DNA of 64,000 nucleotides, from NCBI GenBank assembly GCA_949101405.1, contig CARYFM010000003.1, forward strand, positions 15,997 through 79,996, given 5' to 3'. Origin of the DNA: an uncultured Candidatus Saccharibacteria bacterium. Lineage in GTDB: Bacteria > Patescibacteriota > Saccharimonadia > Saccharimonadales > Saccharimonadaceae. Below the pieces are notes generated by a model. The model worked only from the letters and a program-made list of their open reading frames with translations, did no database searches and was not told where the DNA came from. The translations under genes and the position numbers were made by a program. Within the stretch, counting starts at the first letter, position 1. Each line of letters opens with the position of its first letter. Of this stretch, positions 34,077 to 42,473 are shown one piece after another.

Positions 34077-34325
34077 TCAATCATATTCAACTATAATGTT
34101 ATGATCGATGTCGTTTTTGCTATTAGCATTGGCTTCGTCAGCATTGATGACGTCTTTATGTCCTACTAGCGCGGCATAAGGTGCGAATTGAGCGGCACGA
34201 GCTTCCTTACTCATAGGTTTTTTGGCATGCGGGCGTTTGCAATTTATGATGTCGGCGTAGTTTTCGAGTTTACGTTTCGGTGCGCGTGGATGAAAGTTAT
34301 TGAGAGTGGCAGTATTTGTACTCAT
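34077..34325 (-). CDS. YolD-like small partner of Y-family polymerase
   Basis: 82 residues. The stretch KEARAAQFAPYAALVGHKDV recalls the short proteins (YolD-like) that accompany UvrX/UmuC-type polymerases in Firmicutes and plasmids. The start overlaps the polymerase stop by 4 bases (ATGA), which indicates coupled translation. The rest is polar and basic at the N terminus (HPRAPKRKLENY) and acidic at the C terminus. It may act as a UmuD-like regulator, although it has no protease motif. Confidence 0.7.
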   Translation of the reverse strand: MSTNTATLNNFHPRAPKRKLENYADIINCKRPHAKKPMSKEARAAQFAPYAALVGHKDVINADEANANSKNDIDHNIIVEYD

Positions 34326-35803
34326 GCGCGATGCCCTCCAATTTGTTGATGGCGGGTGCGCATAGTGGCGCCGTCTTCAAAGTTAGTGCCACGCAAAATA
34401 GAGTTTTTGCCATAGCGCGCACGAATTTTAAGGATTGCCTCTTGAATTGAATGTTCTTTACGTAAGTTGTTTAGTTCTCTGACTTTTTGTTGTTCGAGTT
34501 CGGCATAGTCCGTGAAAAAGTCAGTTTGCATTAGGCTTGACTCTTTCACTGAGTTGAGGTCTTCTGGATGGATAAGTTGTTCGGCACTGAGGGTAACTTT
34601 ACGAACTGTGAACTTAGGGTTTGCCTTGGTATCGAAGATTTTTAGAAGTTGTTTGGTGATGATTTTGGTGGATGAAGTAGGCTTGGATAAATGAGATGTA
34701 TGTTGTAATGGTTTGGGCACATGTCGACCGTAATGATCTGTTATGGTTGCGGTAGTAATGTTCTTGTGATCATAGTTAATGCATAAACTGAGCTGTCTAG
34801 TGAGATAGTTCTTTTTTACTAACTCGAGTGCAAGATTTTCGGACATTTCTTTAATAATGGTGCGTGTTTCGTTGAAGCTGTAAGGGCGCGATAGGACTTG
34901 GCCGGAGCTAAGACTTTTGGTTTTGGGCGAATGTTGTTTGACGTCGGAAATTGTAGTGTTTTCGTAACCCCAGGCGTGATCAATAAGCAGTTCCGCGTTT
35001 ACACCAAATAAGTCGTAGAGCAATTTTTGGTTTTGGAGTGAACAACGCGCGACGTCGCCCATAGTGTATAAGTTATGATTGGCTAGGCGTTTGGCGTAGC
35101 CACGCCCAACACGCCAGATATCAGTAATGGGGGAATGCGCCCAGAGTTTTTCTCGGAAGCTTATTTCATTTAGTTTAGCGATACGTACACCGGCGGAATT
35201 TGGTTGAGAGTTTTTAGCGAGAATATCCATAGCAACTTTTGCCAAGAACATATTAGTTCCAATTCCAGCTGTAGCGGTAATGCCTGTACTTCGATAAACA
35301 TCGGTAATCATGTTGGTGACAAATTCTTCAGCAGTGCAGTGTTTCATTTTAAGATAACTGGTGATGTCACAAAAGACTTCGTCAATAGAATAAGCAAAAA
35401 TATCCGCAGGCGCTACATGGCGCAAATAGGTATTATAAATTTCTGAACTATATTCAAGGTAGTATTTCATACGGGGTAGAGCAATGATGAAGTCGAGTTC
35501 GAGATTGGGATTTTTTAATAGTTCAGAATTGTCGTGCGATTTGTTTAGAAAAATTCCTAGTGGGGTTTTAGTTTTGCGTTCGGCATTGATTTCGCGAACT
35601 TTTTGATTAACTTCAAATAGACGTGCTCGTCCTGGCAAGCCATAAGATTTGAGCGATGGTGATATAGCGAGACAAATGGTTTTATCAGTGCGAGATTTGT
35701 CGGCTACTACGAGGTTAGTAATGAGTGGATCCAATCCGCGTTCGTTGCATTCTACGGATGCATAAAAAGATTTAAGATCAATTGCTGCAAAAACTCGGTT
35801 CAT
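34322..35803 (-). CDS. Y-family DNA polymerase (UvrX/UmuC type)
   Basis: 493 residues. Catalytic acids are in AAIDLKSFYASVEC (Asp8) and YSIDEVFCDIT (Asp and Glu), as in error-prone translesion polymerases. TGITATAGIGTNMFLAKVAM is the thumb region and DIWRVGRGYAKRL a helix-hairpin-helix. Little-finger and C-terminal parts follow. It should copy past damaged bases and raise mutation rate. No LexA-type operator is recognisable upstream; the promoter is an AT-rich TATATAAT 8 bases from the ATG and lies back to back with the Nudix gene at 35835. Confidence 0.9.
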   Translation of the reverse strand: MNRVFAAIDLKSFYASVECNERGLDPLITNLVVADKSRTDKTICLAISPSLKSYGLPGRARLFEVNQKVREINAERKTKTPLGIFLNKSHDNSELLKNPNLELDFIIALPRMKYYLEYSSEIYNTYLRHVAPADIFAYSIDEVFCDITSYLKMKHCTAEEFVTNMITDVYRSTGITATAGIGTNMFLAKVAMDILAKNSQPNSAGVRIAKLNEISFREKLWAHSPITDIWRVGRGYAKRLANHNLYTMGDVARCSLQNQKLLYDLFGVNAELLIDHAWGYENTTISDVKQHSPKTKSLSSGQVLSRPYSFNETRTIIKEMSENLALELVKKNYLTRQLSLCINYDHKNITTATITDHYGRHVPKPLQHTSHLSKPTSSTKIITKQLLKIFDTKANPKFTVRKVTLSAEQLIHPEDLNSVKESSLMQTDFFTDYAELEQQKVRELNNLRKEHSIQEAILKIRARYGKNSILRGTNFEDGATMRTRHQQIGGHRA

Positions 35804-35819
35804 ATACGTATATTATATA

Positions 35820-35828
35820 TGGTAAAAT
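35820..35828 (+). promoter_or_regulatory. Extended -10 of the 35835 gene (leaderless)
   Basis: TGGTAAAAT followed by 6 bases and ATG 35835. Confidence 0.6.
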
Positions 35829-35834
35829 TGGAAC

Positions 35835-36401
35835 ATGGAACAGAATGTAGACTATAAATTATATTTGGATAAATATCCGCAGGATGAAAAGTTTAATCGG
35901 GTACATGCGGTATTAGTGACGCATGATGGACGGGTGATGTTGCGTTATAAAAATGGCGAGGCGAGAATTACGGGTGGAAGGATTGATGAAGCTGATGTGG
36001 ATCTCGAAGCGGCGCTTCGGCGAGAGATTTTGGAAGAGCTGAATTGTGAGATTGATAAAATTGAGTATCTGGGCTATCTCGAAGTTGAGATGGAGAAGTA
36101 TTACGAAGAAATTGGTTTAGATTGTGAAATTGTGCGGGAGAGGGAGAACTGGGCGCGGATGGTGGCGCGGGTGAGCAAGATTTTGCCGCCAAAGGCTGAT
36201 CCAGATCGTGAAGGTAATTGGATTTATGGTCGGACACTCGCGCCACCAGAAATCGCGAAAGCCGAGCTAACGAAATCGGCTCCGATGGGCAATACGGATA
36301 AGTTGATAGATTATGCGCTTAAAATTGCGCGCGAAAAAGGTTATTTTACGGAAGTGCCGAGTCAAGAATACGAAACGTTGAATGTGGAGTCGCGGGACTA
36401 A
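35835..36401 (+). CDS. Nudix hydrolase
   Basis: 188 residues with a Nudix-type core: ITGGRIDEADVDLEAALRRE followed by ILEELNC. The box has a few extra residues before the E/R part (G-G-R-I-D-E-A-D-V-D-L-E-A-A-L-R-R-E), so it is a divergent member. THDGRVMLRYK is the usual first strand. Possibly a house-cleaning enzyme for nucleotides, and its location back to back with a mutagenic polymerase would fit nucleotide-pool sanitation. It overlaps the converging DUF1653 gene by 4 bases. Confidence 0.8.
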   Translation: MEQNVDYKLYLDKYPQDEKFNRVHAVLVTHDGRVMLRYKNGEARITGGRIDEADVDLEAALRREILEELNCEIDKIEYLGYLEVEMEKYYEEIGLDCEIVRERENWARMVARVSKILPPKADPDREGNWIYGRTLAPPEIAKAELTKSAPMGNTDKLIDYALKIAREKGYFTEVPSQEYETLNVESRD

Positions 36402-36646
36402 TGCGCAACACTTTCGATATTTTGTAATTCAAAACGATATTTTTGTTCTAAGCCTGGGCGAAGTTTTTCGGGAGCGATTTCGCTGAGGAACATGTCCTTA
36501 GGACGAGCATAGAGCGTGTTGTTGCCATAGAGTGCACGATAGATGACTAATTCTTCTTTGGTTTCGCTATGGATTGCGACATCTAGTACGATGTATTTAT
36601 CGCCTTTGTAGTGGCGATAAATACCGTTGATTCTAAGTTGGTTCAT
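36398..36646 (-). CDS. DUF1653 protein
   Basis: 82 residues: GIYRHYKGDKYIVLDVAIHS, then ETKEELVIYRALYG and LYARPKDMF, which is the whole DUF1653 domain. The role of the family is unknown; its members are small, beta-rich and often linked to other short genes. Its ATG shares one base with the stop of the ABC permease gene, so it is likely the third gene of that operon. Confidence 0.9.
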   Translation of the reverse strand: MNQLRINGIYRHYKGDKYIVLDVAIHSETKEELVIYRALYGNNTLYARPKDMFLSEIAPEKLRPGLEQKYRFELQNIESVAH

Positions 36647-37881
36647 TATTTTTCCTTGTAGGTTCTAATTATGTCTTTGAGGCTCATGCGACTACCATAA
36701 TTAAGGATAGCGTTACTATATATTTTGATAGCAATGTGTGCAACAATGGCGCATGTAGTGATGAGGATAATGGTCGAAAGGATGACTTCCCAACCATTGG
36801 CAATGCCCATCATAACGCGAAGTGGCATACAGAATGGCGATGAGATTGGTAGAAGCGCAGCAATGTTCGCTAAGCTGCTAGTTGGATCCATAAGAGTGAA
36901 ATAAGCTAGGTAAAAGCCAATCATGGTGACAATAGCGACAGGCGTATTGGCGGCTTGAATATCTTCTGGTTTAGCAACAGTGGAGCCAGTAACTGCATAG
37001 AGCAAGGCGTAACCAAAATAACCTAAAATGAAATATCCCAGTGTTACGATGGCAAGGAAGACAGTGAAGTTGGAAAGGTCTAGTAGACTACTAAGAATGG
37101 CCGGGTCGAGGAAGGCTTTAGCACTGATGATAGCAGTAATGACGAAGAGTAAGATTTGCAGTAGACCAACAATACCAACGCCAATAGTTTTACCTAAGAT
37201 AATGCTGCGTGGGCTGGTGGAAGTTACGAGGGTTTCCATGATTTTGGAAGTTTTTTCGATGGTGATTGAGCTGGAAACCTGAAAGGCACAGAAATAGATA
37301 GCGAAGAAGAGCAGAACAGACATCAACATCATGACGTTAAGATTGCCGCCAATTTCTTTATCCTCAGTTTGTTGGATAGCGAAATTAAATGTGGGCGAGA
37401 TTTGGGAAATTTGTGTTGCGCTGAGGCCAATTTTTTGAATTTGGATATTAGTGTAAAGGCTACTAAGAGCGTCAACTAGAGCAGTCGGTGGCGTGGTAAC
37501 AGTAGCTGCATTATCAACGATATAACTAAGGTTGACGATATCATCGGATTTTGAGACTAGAACAGCAGCGTCAATTTCGCCATTATTAATTTTGTTTTTA
37601 ATATCATCAAAATTGGCGTTTTGGAATTCAAACTTATATTTGAGGTTAGTTTGGTTAAGGGATTCGAGCTGATCATCGTAGATATTTTCTGGATCGGAAA
37701 TGAGGATAGTGTCGTCAAAGTTGCCACCAGTAAAATTGGTGATGATTTTTGGAATATTAAATCCGATAACGATGAGAATTAAAATAATGATGGTAGAAAT
37801 GCGAAAAGATTTACGGTTTACCATATCGCGCATGCTAAATTTAGCAACCGTCCAAGTATCGCGGAAGTTATTTGATTTCAT
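36646..37881 (-). CDS. ABC-2 type permease (NatB-like)
   Basis: 411 residues, six membrane spans with a large outer loop between spans 1 and 2 (about 45-175), the usual layout of NatB-type exporter permeases. SSSITIEKTSKIMETLVTST is the cytosolic coupling-helix region conserved in this family. Substrate is unknown; NatAB of Bacillus exports sodium, others export drugs or lipids. AGGAG lies before ATG 37881, and the gene overlaps the ATPase gene by 14 bases. Its expression follows the homopolymer-bearing promoter upstream of the ATPase. Confidence 0.88.
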   Translation of the reverse strand: MKSNNFRDTWTVAKFSMRDMVNRKSFRISTIIILILIVIGFNIPKIITNFTGGNFDDTILISDPENIYDDQLESLNQTNLKYKFEFQNANFDDIKNKINNGEIDAAVLVSKSDDIVNLSYIVDNAATVTTPPTALVDALSSLYTNIQIQKIGLSATQISQISPTFNFAIQQTEDKEIGGNLNVMMLMSVLLFFAIYFCAFQVSSSITIEKTSKIMETLVTSTSPRSIILGKTIGVGIVGLLQILLFVITAIISAKAFLDPAILSSLLDLSNFTVFLAIVTLGYFILGYFGYALLYAVTGSTVAKPEDIQAANTPVAIVTMIGFYLAYFTLMDPTSSLANIAALLPISSPFCMPLRVMMGIANGWEVILSTIILITTCAIVAHIAIKIYSNAILNYGSRMSLKDIIRTYKEK

Positions 37882-38770
37882 TTTTGGCTCCTACTTTTTC
37901 AATAAAAATATCGTTAAGGGTGGGTTTCATGATTTCGAACTTGTCGATTTGAACATCGGCGGCAACGAGTTTTTGTAATAAATCATGTGCGGATTTCTCG
38001 CTCGTAATTTTGAGCGTGTATTGATGGTTTTTGGAATTTTCGATTTCAAATTTTTGAAGATATTTATTAATGTCTTGGTTAACGTCGAGCTGTAGACGAT
38101 TGGCGGGATAGGTAGATTTGATGTCTTTAAGGTTCCCTTGCAGTACGGTTTTGCCACGATTAAGAATGAGGATATTGGTGCAAAATTCTTCGATTGTTGC
38201 CATTTGGTGGGCGGACATAATAATGAATTTGCCTTGGCGTACGAGGTCGATAATGATGCTCTTGATGATGTCGGTATTAACTGGGTCGAGACCACTGAAA
38301 GGCTCGTCTAGAACTACAAGGTCGGGGTTGTGGATGACGGCAGTCATGAATTGAATCTTTTGCTGGTTACCTTTGGAAAGTTTTTCGGCTGCCATAGGCA
38401 AGTATTCTTCAACTTTGAGACGTTTAGCCCATTTATTGATGGCGATACTAGCATCGTCACGTGACATACCTTTGAGTTCAGCAAAATATAGAAGCTGGTC
38501 GAAGATTTTGACCTTTGGATAGACTCCGCGTTCTTCGGGTAAATAACCGAAGTTGACGGTTTTGCGGTCGACGGGTTTGTCGTTCCAGGTGATTTCGCCG
38601 CTATCTTTGGTAATGATGCCAAGTAGCATGCGGATGGTGGTGGTTTTGCCTGCGCCGTTAGTGCCAAGCAGACCATAGACTCCTGGCTGGTTAAGTGTGA
38701 AGGAAATTTTATCCACCACGAGTTTGCCAGCAAAGGTCTTGGAGACGTCTTTTAAAATTAATCCAGACAT
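37868..38770 (-). CDS. ABC transporter ATPase (NatA-like)
   Basis: 300 residues. Walker A is GTNGAGKTTT, the Q-loop region YLPEERGVYPK, signature LSKGNQQKIQF (LSGGQ variant) and Walker B LVVLDEPFSGLDP, with H-loop SAHQM. The last 90 residues form the extra C-terminal domain usual in NatA-type subunits. It drives export by the permease encoded right after it. The ribosome binding site is AAAGG. Transcription starts from an extended -10 with a 13-base homopolymer upstream, so output may vary by slippage. Confidence 0.9.
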   Translation of the reverse strand: MSGLILKDVSKTFAGKLVVDKISFTLNQPGVYGLLGTNGAGKTTTIRMLLGIITKDSGEITWNDKPVDRKTVNFGYLPEERGVYPKVKIFDQLLYFAELKGMSRDDASIAINKWAKRLKVEEYLPMAAEKLSKGNQQKIQFMTAVIHNPDLVVLDEPFSGLDPVNTDIIKSIIIDLVRQGKFIIMSAHQMATIEEFCTNILILNRGKTVLQGNLKDIKSTYPANRLQLDVNQDINKYLQKFEIENSKNHQYTLKITSEKSAHDLLQKLVAADVQIDKFEIMKPTLNDIFIEKVGAKNEIK

Positions 38771-38795
38771 AAAATCCTTTCTGTATATTTTCCTT

Positions 38796-38827
38796 ATTAT
38801 ATCACGGGGGGGGGGGGGTTTTTACAA
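38796..38827 (-). promoter_or_regulatory. ABC operon promoter with C13 tract in the spacer
   Basis: On the minus strand: TTGTAA (38827-38822), AAA, thirteen C (38818-38806), GTGA, TATAAT (38801-38796). The spacer is 20 bases; losing three C would give the optimal 17. The -10 is extended (TGATAAAAT-like: TGATATAAT). Confidence 0.7.
38806..38818. repeat. G13/C13 homopolymer
   Basis: Thirteen G on the plus strand, the only tract of this kind seen in the window. Such tracts change length by slippage during replication. Confidence 0.95.
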
Positions 38828-38829
38828 GG

Positions 38830-39395
38830 TTATTCTACGTCGATGCCTTGTTGGAGTAGTTTAAGACTGCCAGCGTAGATTGCGATATTATATATGCCGT
38901 ATATTATAATCCCTCCGTATAAGAATATAGTTAGAGTTTCAGGGCGTAGCTCGTTGTTTGTGAAGATACTATTAATATCTTGATTAAAAATACTAGCAAG
39001 CAACATAGATGTCACAATAAATATATTGGCAATAATGTAGATAGTAAAGCCGGTAATGAGCGAGAGGAGGATTTTGCGGTTATTGAATCTATGCCCAATG
39101 ACAATTCCGATTATGCCGCACTGTATTACAAAAATGAATTCTAAATATATTAAAATTAGGAGCGGTAAGATGTATTTGAAAATGGTAGGCACTATACCGT
39201 TACTATTTAAAAATTGGTGTGCAAATTCAAAAAATTCCGGGTTGGCATGGGCGAACAGTAATGAGGCAACGCCGATGATAATCGTAGTCAAAGTCGTGAT
39301 GAGGATGGTGAGGAATTTTGAAAGTAGAAGCATGTATTCTGGAATTGGTAGAGTGTGCGTGAGGTACGAACGATCACCATAAAAGTCAAAGAAGC
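38830..39395 (-). pseudogene. Truncated ABC-2 permease-like gene
   Basis: Recognisable sequence begins with FFDFYGDRSYLTHTLPIPEY, exactly where metK ends, and continues through five membrane spans to the stop at 38830. Permeases with this L-T-x-T-L-P motif normally have one or two further spans and a start before it. An open frame continues into metK to 39552, but those residues (MSRPLSLMVNPKKS...) are an out-of-frame reading of metK. So the 5' end appears lost at a junction at the metK stop. It may still be co-transcribed from metK and could use an internal ATG. Confidence 0.6.
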
Positions 39396-40384
39396 TATTT
39401 ATCCCAATTGAAACCTTCACCAAAATGACCGTATCGCGCAGTGGGCTCATAAATTGGGCGTTTGAGGTTGAGAAAATCAATAATTCCCTGTGGAGTAAGG
39501 TCGTAGCCAGTGATTTTTTCGGATTTACCATCAATGATAACGGTCTGCTCAAGCGCTTCGGGATGACCGATCGCGTAGGCTAGACGAACAAAGACTTCAT
39601 CAGCATTGCGCTCGCGGAGATAATCGACAGCGATACGCCGTGCCATATATGCGGCTGAACGGTCAACCTTGGAGGGATCTTTGCCAGAGAAAGCGCCACC
39701 ACCAATCGGAATGCGGGGGCCATAATTGTCGACGATAAGTTTACGACCAGTGAGACCGGTGTCAGCCTCAAACCCACCTTGGTGCCAATCGCCAGCAGGG
39801 TTGAGGTGAAGTTCAATTTTTCCGTTTCTTTGGTCGGGTTCTAAATCGTGTTCAATGATAAATTGTTGGACAAGCTGCTGGAGAGTTTCTTGGCTGACAT
39901 TTTGAAAACTAGCCACAATGGAGCAGACGTGTGAACCATGGAGAGTGATTTGAGTTTTGCCGTCAAACTGGTGAAGGTTGTAGATATACTGATTGAGGCG
40001 GCGCGAAAGGACAACTTCACGAGGGAGCATTTCTGGTGTTTCAGAGCAAGCATAACCAATCATGATACCTTGGTCTCCAGCGCCGCCGACATCGACGCCT
40101 TGAGCAATTTCTGGACTTTGTTTTACGAGGTTGGACATGACTTTCATGTTATCACCAGCAATGCGGTGGACAATGGCGTCGATGTCAATATTCGTGGCGG
40201 TGGAGGTGATTTCGCCGGTGACAAAAACTTGCCCATGCCCGCCACAAACTTCCACCGCCACGCGAGCGTTTGGATCTTGCGCAAGATAAGCATCAAGGAC
40301 AGCATCGGAGATTTGATCGCAAAGTTTGTCTGGGTGTTTTGGCGAAACGCTTTCCGCCGTACGATAAGTTGAATAATTTTCCAT
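39395..40384 (-). CDS. metK: S-adenosylmethionine synthetase
   Basis: Makes SAM from methionine and ATP; SAM feeds PrmC and the methyltransferase in this window. Motifs: SPKHPDKLCDQISDAVLDAY (ATP site), GAGDQGIMIGYA, GGGAFSGKDPSKVDRSAAY (metal and phosphate site) and GHFGEGFNWDK at the end. At 329 residues it is shorter than the typical 380-400, with trimmed loops but all signatures present. The start is fixed by TATACT ending 6 bases upstream. It is divergent from a GT4 gene across an interlocked promoter. Confidence 0.95.
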   Translation of the reverse strand: MENYSTYRTAESVSPKHPDKLCDQISDAVLDAYLAQDPNARVAVEVCGGHGQVFVTGEITSTATNIDIDAIVHRIAGDNMKVMSNLVKQSPEIAQGVDVGGAGDQGIMIGYACSETPEMLPREVVLSRRLNQYIYNLHQFDGKTQITLHGSHVCSIVASFQNVSQETLQQLVQQFIIEHDLEPDQRNGKIELHLNPAGDWHQGGFEADTGLTGRKLIVDNYGPRIPIGGGAFSGKDPSKVDRSAAYMARRIAVDYLRERNADEVFVRLAYAIGHPEALEQTVIIDGKSEKITGYDLTPQGIIDFLNLKRPIYEPTARYGHFGEGFNWDK

Positions 40385-40390
40385 AACCTT

Positions 40391-40417
40391 AGTATAGCAT
40401 ACTAAATATGCTATACT
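40391..40417. promoter_or_regulatory. Interlocked divergent promoters, metK and GT4
   Basis: Perfect 11-base inverted repeat (AGTATAGCATA-CTAAA-TATGCTATACT). Each arm is an extended -10, TGCTATACT, pointing outwards, and each ends 6 bases before its own ATG (40384 minus, 40424 plus). The -10 boxes are only 15 bases apart. Confidence 0.75.
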
Positions 40418-40423
40418 AGAATT

Positions 40424-41644
40424 ATGAGAGTTGCGATTTTTACGGATATTTATGCGCCTTGGGGATCAGGTGGGATTGCTTCTTCGATTAAAGCACAAAA
40501 GTTGGAGCTTGAGAAGTTGGGGCATGAGGTAGTTGTCTTTTGTCCAGGATTTGATGCCCGCGAAAAAAACATCGTAAATGTACCGAGCCATCGCTGGTTA
40601 CGTATTAATAAGTCAGTAGTAGCAAAACGTCCAGGCGTGGTGGAAGAGTTTGTCTTGCGAAAGTTCCCAGATTTTATGAAATTTGATGTAGTGCATGTGC
40701 ATTATGAAGCAAGTTGTAGTTTAGCAGGAACAAGATTGGCGCGTCGTTTTGGTTTGCCTTTGGTGCAAACGATGCATGGTCGTGAGGACATGGCGATTGC
40801 GCTGAACGTTTCTCATCCATTCAAATACATAACGGCTAGTCTAATGAATTATATGCATAGTAAGTATTTGCCACACAGCATCAGGATTAAGCGAGACAAG
40901 TTTCAGGCACCAACTTGTATGCGTGCAAAGATGTGGGAGTTGATGGTAAATCAGGCAGAATGTGCCGATGTAGTGATAACGCCGTCACGACATTTTGCGC
41001 GCAAGTTGGAGCATTATGGTGTGTCGCGACCGTTTGTTTTGGTCTCTAATGGTGTATCGTCTGAATTGGTGCAAGCAGAATTTTCGGAGCGTAAGCTGGA
41101 GGATGGTGCGGTGCTGAAAATGATTTGGAATTCAAGACTGTCGCGGGAGAAACGAATTTTGCCTTTTTTGCAGGCGGTAGCAATGTTAAATCGACCATAT
41201 TTGCTGCATGTTTATGGTGATGGTAATGAGATGAAAGCGGCTAAAAAATATGTGGCTGAGCATGGGTTAAAAGTGAAGTTTTATGGTATGTGTAAGCGAG
41301 AGAAAATCTTGCGCTCAATGGCGGAGGCACATCTGAGCGTTTTGGCTTCGTATAATTTTGATAACCAACCGATGACCTTACTGGAAGCTGAAGCGACAGG
41401 ATTACCGGTGTTTTTCTGTGACCCAAATATGCTGGAGATTGTGCCGACTGATAGTTATATTATTGCTGGCGGACCAGAAGCAGTAGCAATGGCAATTGCG
41501 TTGGAAAATTTTGAGAGTGCAAAGATTGCCAAGATGAGTCGACAAATGTTGAAAAATCGTGCGAAGGTATTACAGGAAGCCCAGGTAGGTGATTTACTAA
41601 GCGCATATAAGTTGGCTATGGGAAAACGACCACAAGCATGTTGA
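40424..41644 (+). CDS. Family 4 glycosyltransferase
   Basis: 406 residues, GT-B fold. IFTDIYAPWGSGGIASSIKA begins the N-terminal domain. The C-terminal donor domain has LKMIWNSRLSREKRILPFLQ, LHVYGDGNEMKAA and the E-x7-E-type stretch TLLEAEATGLPVFF. It has no membrane span but a hydrophobic patch (YITASLMNYMHSKYLP) that could dip into the membrane. It probably works on glycolipids. It resembles the GT4 at 44232, and both may serve a membrane lipid anchor. Start from the -10 geometry. Confidence 0.88.
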   Translation: MRVAIFTDIYAPWGSGGIASSIKAQKLELEKLGHEVVVFCPGFDAREKNIVNVPSHRWLRINKSVVAKRPGVVEEFVLRKFPDFMKFDVVHVHYEASCSLAGTRLARRFGLPLVQTMHGREDMAIALNVSHPFKYITASLMNYMHSKYLPHSIRIKRDKFQAPTCMRAKMWELMVNQAECADVVITPSRHFARKLEHYGVSRPFVLVSNGVSSELVQAEFSERKLEDGAVLKMIWNSRLSREKRILPFLQAVAMLNRPYLLHVYGDGNEMKAAKKYVAEHGLKVKFYGMCKREKILRSMAEAHLSVLASYNFDNQPMTLLEAEATGLPVFFCDPNMLEIVPTDSYIIAGGPEAVAMAIALENFESAKIAKMSRQMLKNRAKVLQEAQVGDLLSAYKLAMGKRPQAC

Positions 41645-41645
41645 T

Positions 41646-42473
41646 TTAGTGCATGAGGATGCTCGCTGTGGCAGCAGCAAAGGTTTGTCCAGGGTTATAA
41701 AGTGCTAGAGCGGTAACACGTGCAGCTAGTTGTCCAGACCAGAGAGAAATGGGTGAATAGTCGGTGTCGGCGAGGCGTGTGGTGGAAACTTTTCCATTGT
41801 TTGCGACGATAATGTTCTCTTGATGAAAAGTGAGGATAGTGGCAGGATAAGTAAGAGTGAATTTGTGCAGGGTTTCTATAGTGGGGATGAGGGGTTGCGA
41901 TAGAAGAATCATACGTGGATAGTATACGGCCTGGAAGAGTTTTTGTAGTTGTGCCATAGAAGCGATAATGATAGTGCTTGGGCGGTTGAGCCAGCGATGA
42001 GCCTCGGGTGCCAAGAGATCTACACTGTCGCGCGCTAGAACGAGAAGGTTAGGTGTTTCTACTATTGAATCTTCTCGTGGCGAGATAGCAGCAGCTAGAG
42101 CGATAGCAGTGGCGGAGTTTTTGGAGAGGTCACCAATGATTAAGGTGGCATCAGGTTTGCTGCAAGCGAGCTCCAGATTAGCAGATTTAGCGAAAGAGCC
42201 GCTAGTAGTAGAAGGGAGAAAGTCTAGATTTGGCAGCGGTGGTAATTTGCCCCGCAAAGCGTCAGGTAAAACTGTCGTGAGTGTTTTGATAGGAAATGAC
42301 TGATTAATAAATTCGGAAACTCGAATGACACTAGAAAAGTTTTGGCTGTTGCCTCCAACAATAGCAACGTGTCCGGTCTTTTGTTCGGGAATATTCCAAA
42401 TGAGATTATCAAAAAGTGGTTGGGTTTGTTTATGCCAGTAAGATAAATCGGAATTAATGGGAGCAAAAGCCAT
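41646..42473 (-). CDS. NAD(P)H-hydrate dehydratase-like protein (degenerate)
   Basis: 275 residues. The start of the core, KTGHVAIVGGNSQNFSSVIR, matches the YjeF C-terminal (NnrD, ribokinase-like) fold. ATLIIGDLSKNSATAIALAA stands where the nucleotide-binding GPGLG region is expected, and LWSGQLAARVTALALYNPGQ where the catalytic GSGDVLAG is. Both catalytic signatures are eroded: no G-x-G-D. The protein may have lost repair of hydrated NADH and kept another role, or be a distant carbohydrate-kinase homologue. It lies directly after xth with overlapping start and stop. Confidence 0.5.
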   Translation of the reverse strand: MAFAPINSDLSYWHKQTQPLFDNLIWNIPEQKTGHVAIVGGNSQNFSSVIRVSEFINQSFPIKTLTTVLPDALRGKLPPLPNLDFLPSTTSGSFAKSANLELACSKPDATLIIGDLSKNSATAIALAAAISPREDSIVETPNLLVLARDSVDLLAPEAHRWLNRPSTIIIASMAQLQKLFQAVYYPRMILLSQPLIPTIETLHKFTLTYPATILTFHQENIIVANNGKVSTTRLADTDYSPISLWSGQLAARVTALALYNPGQTFAAATASILMH

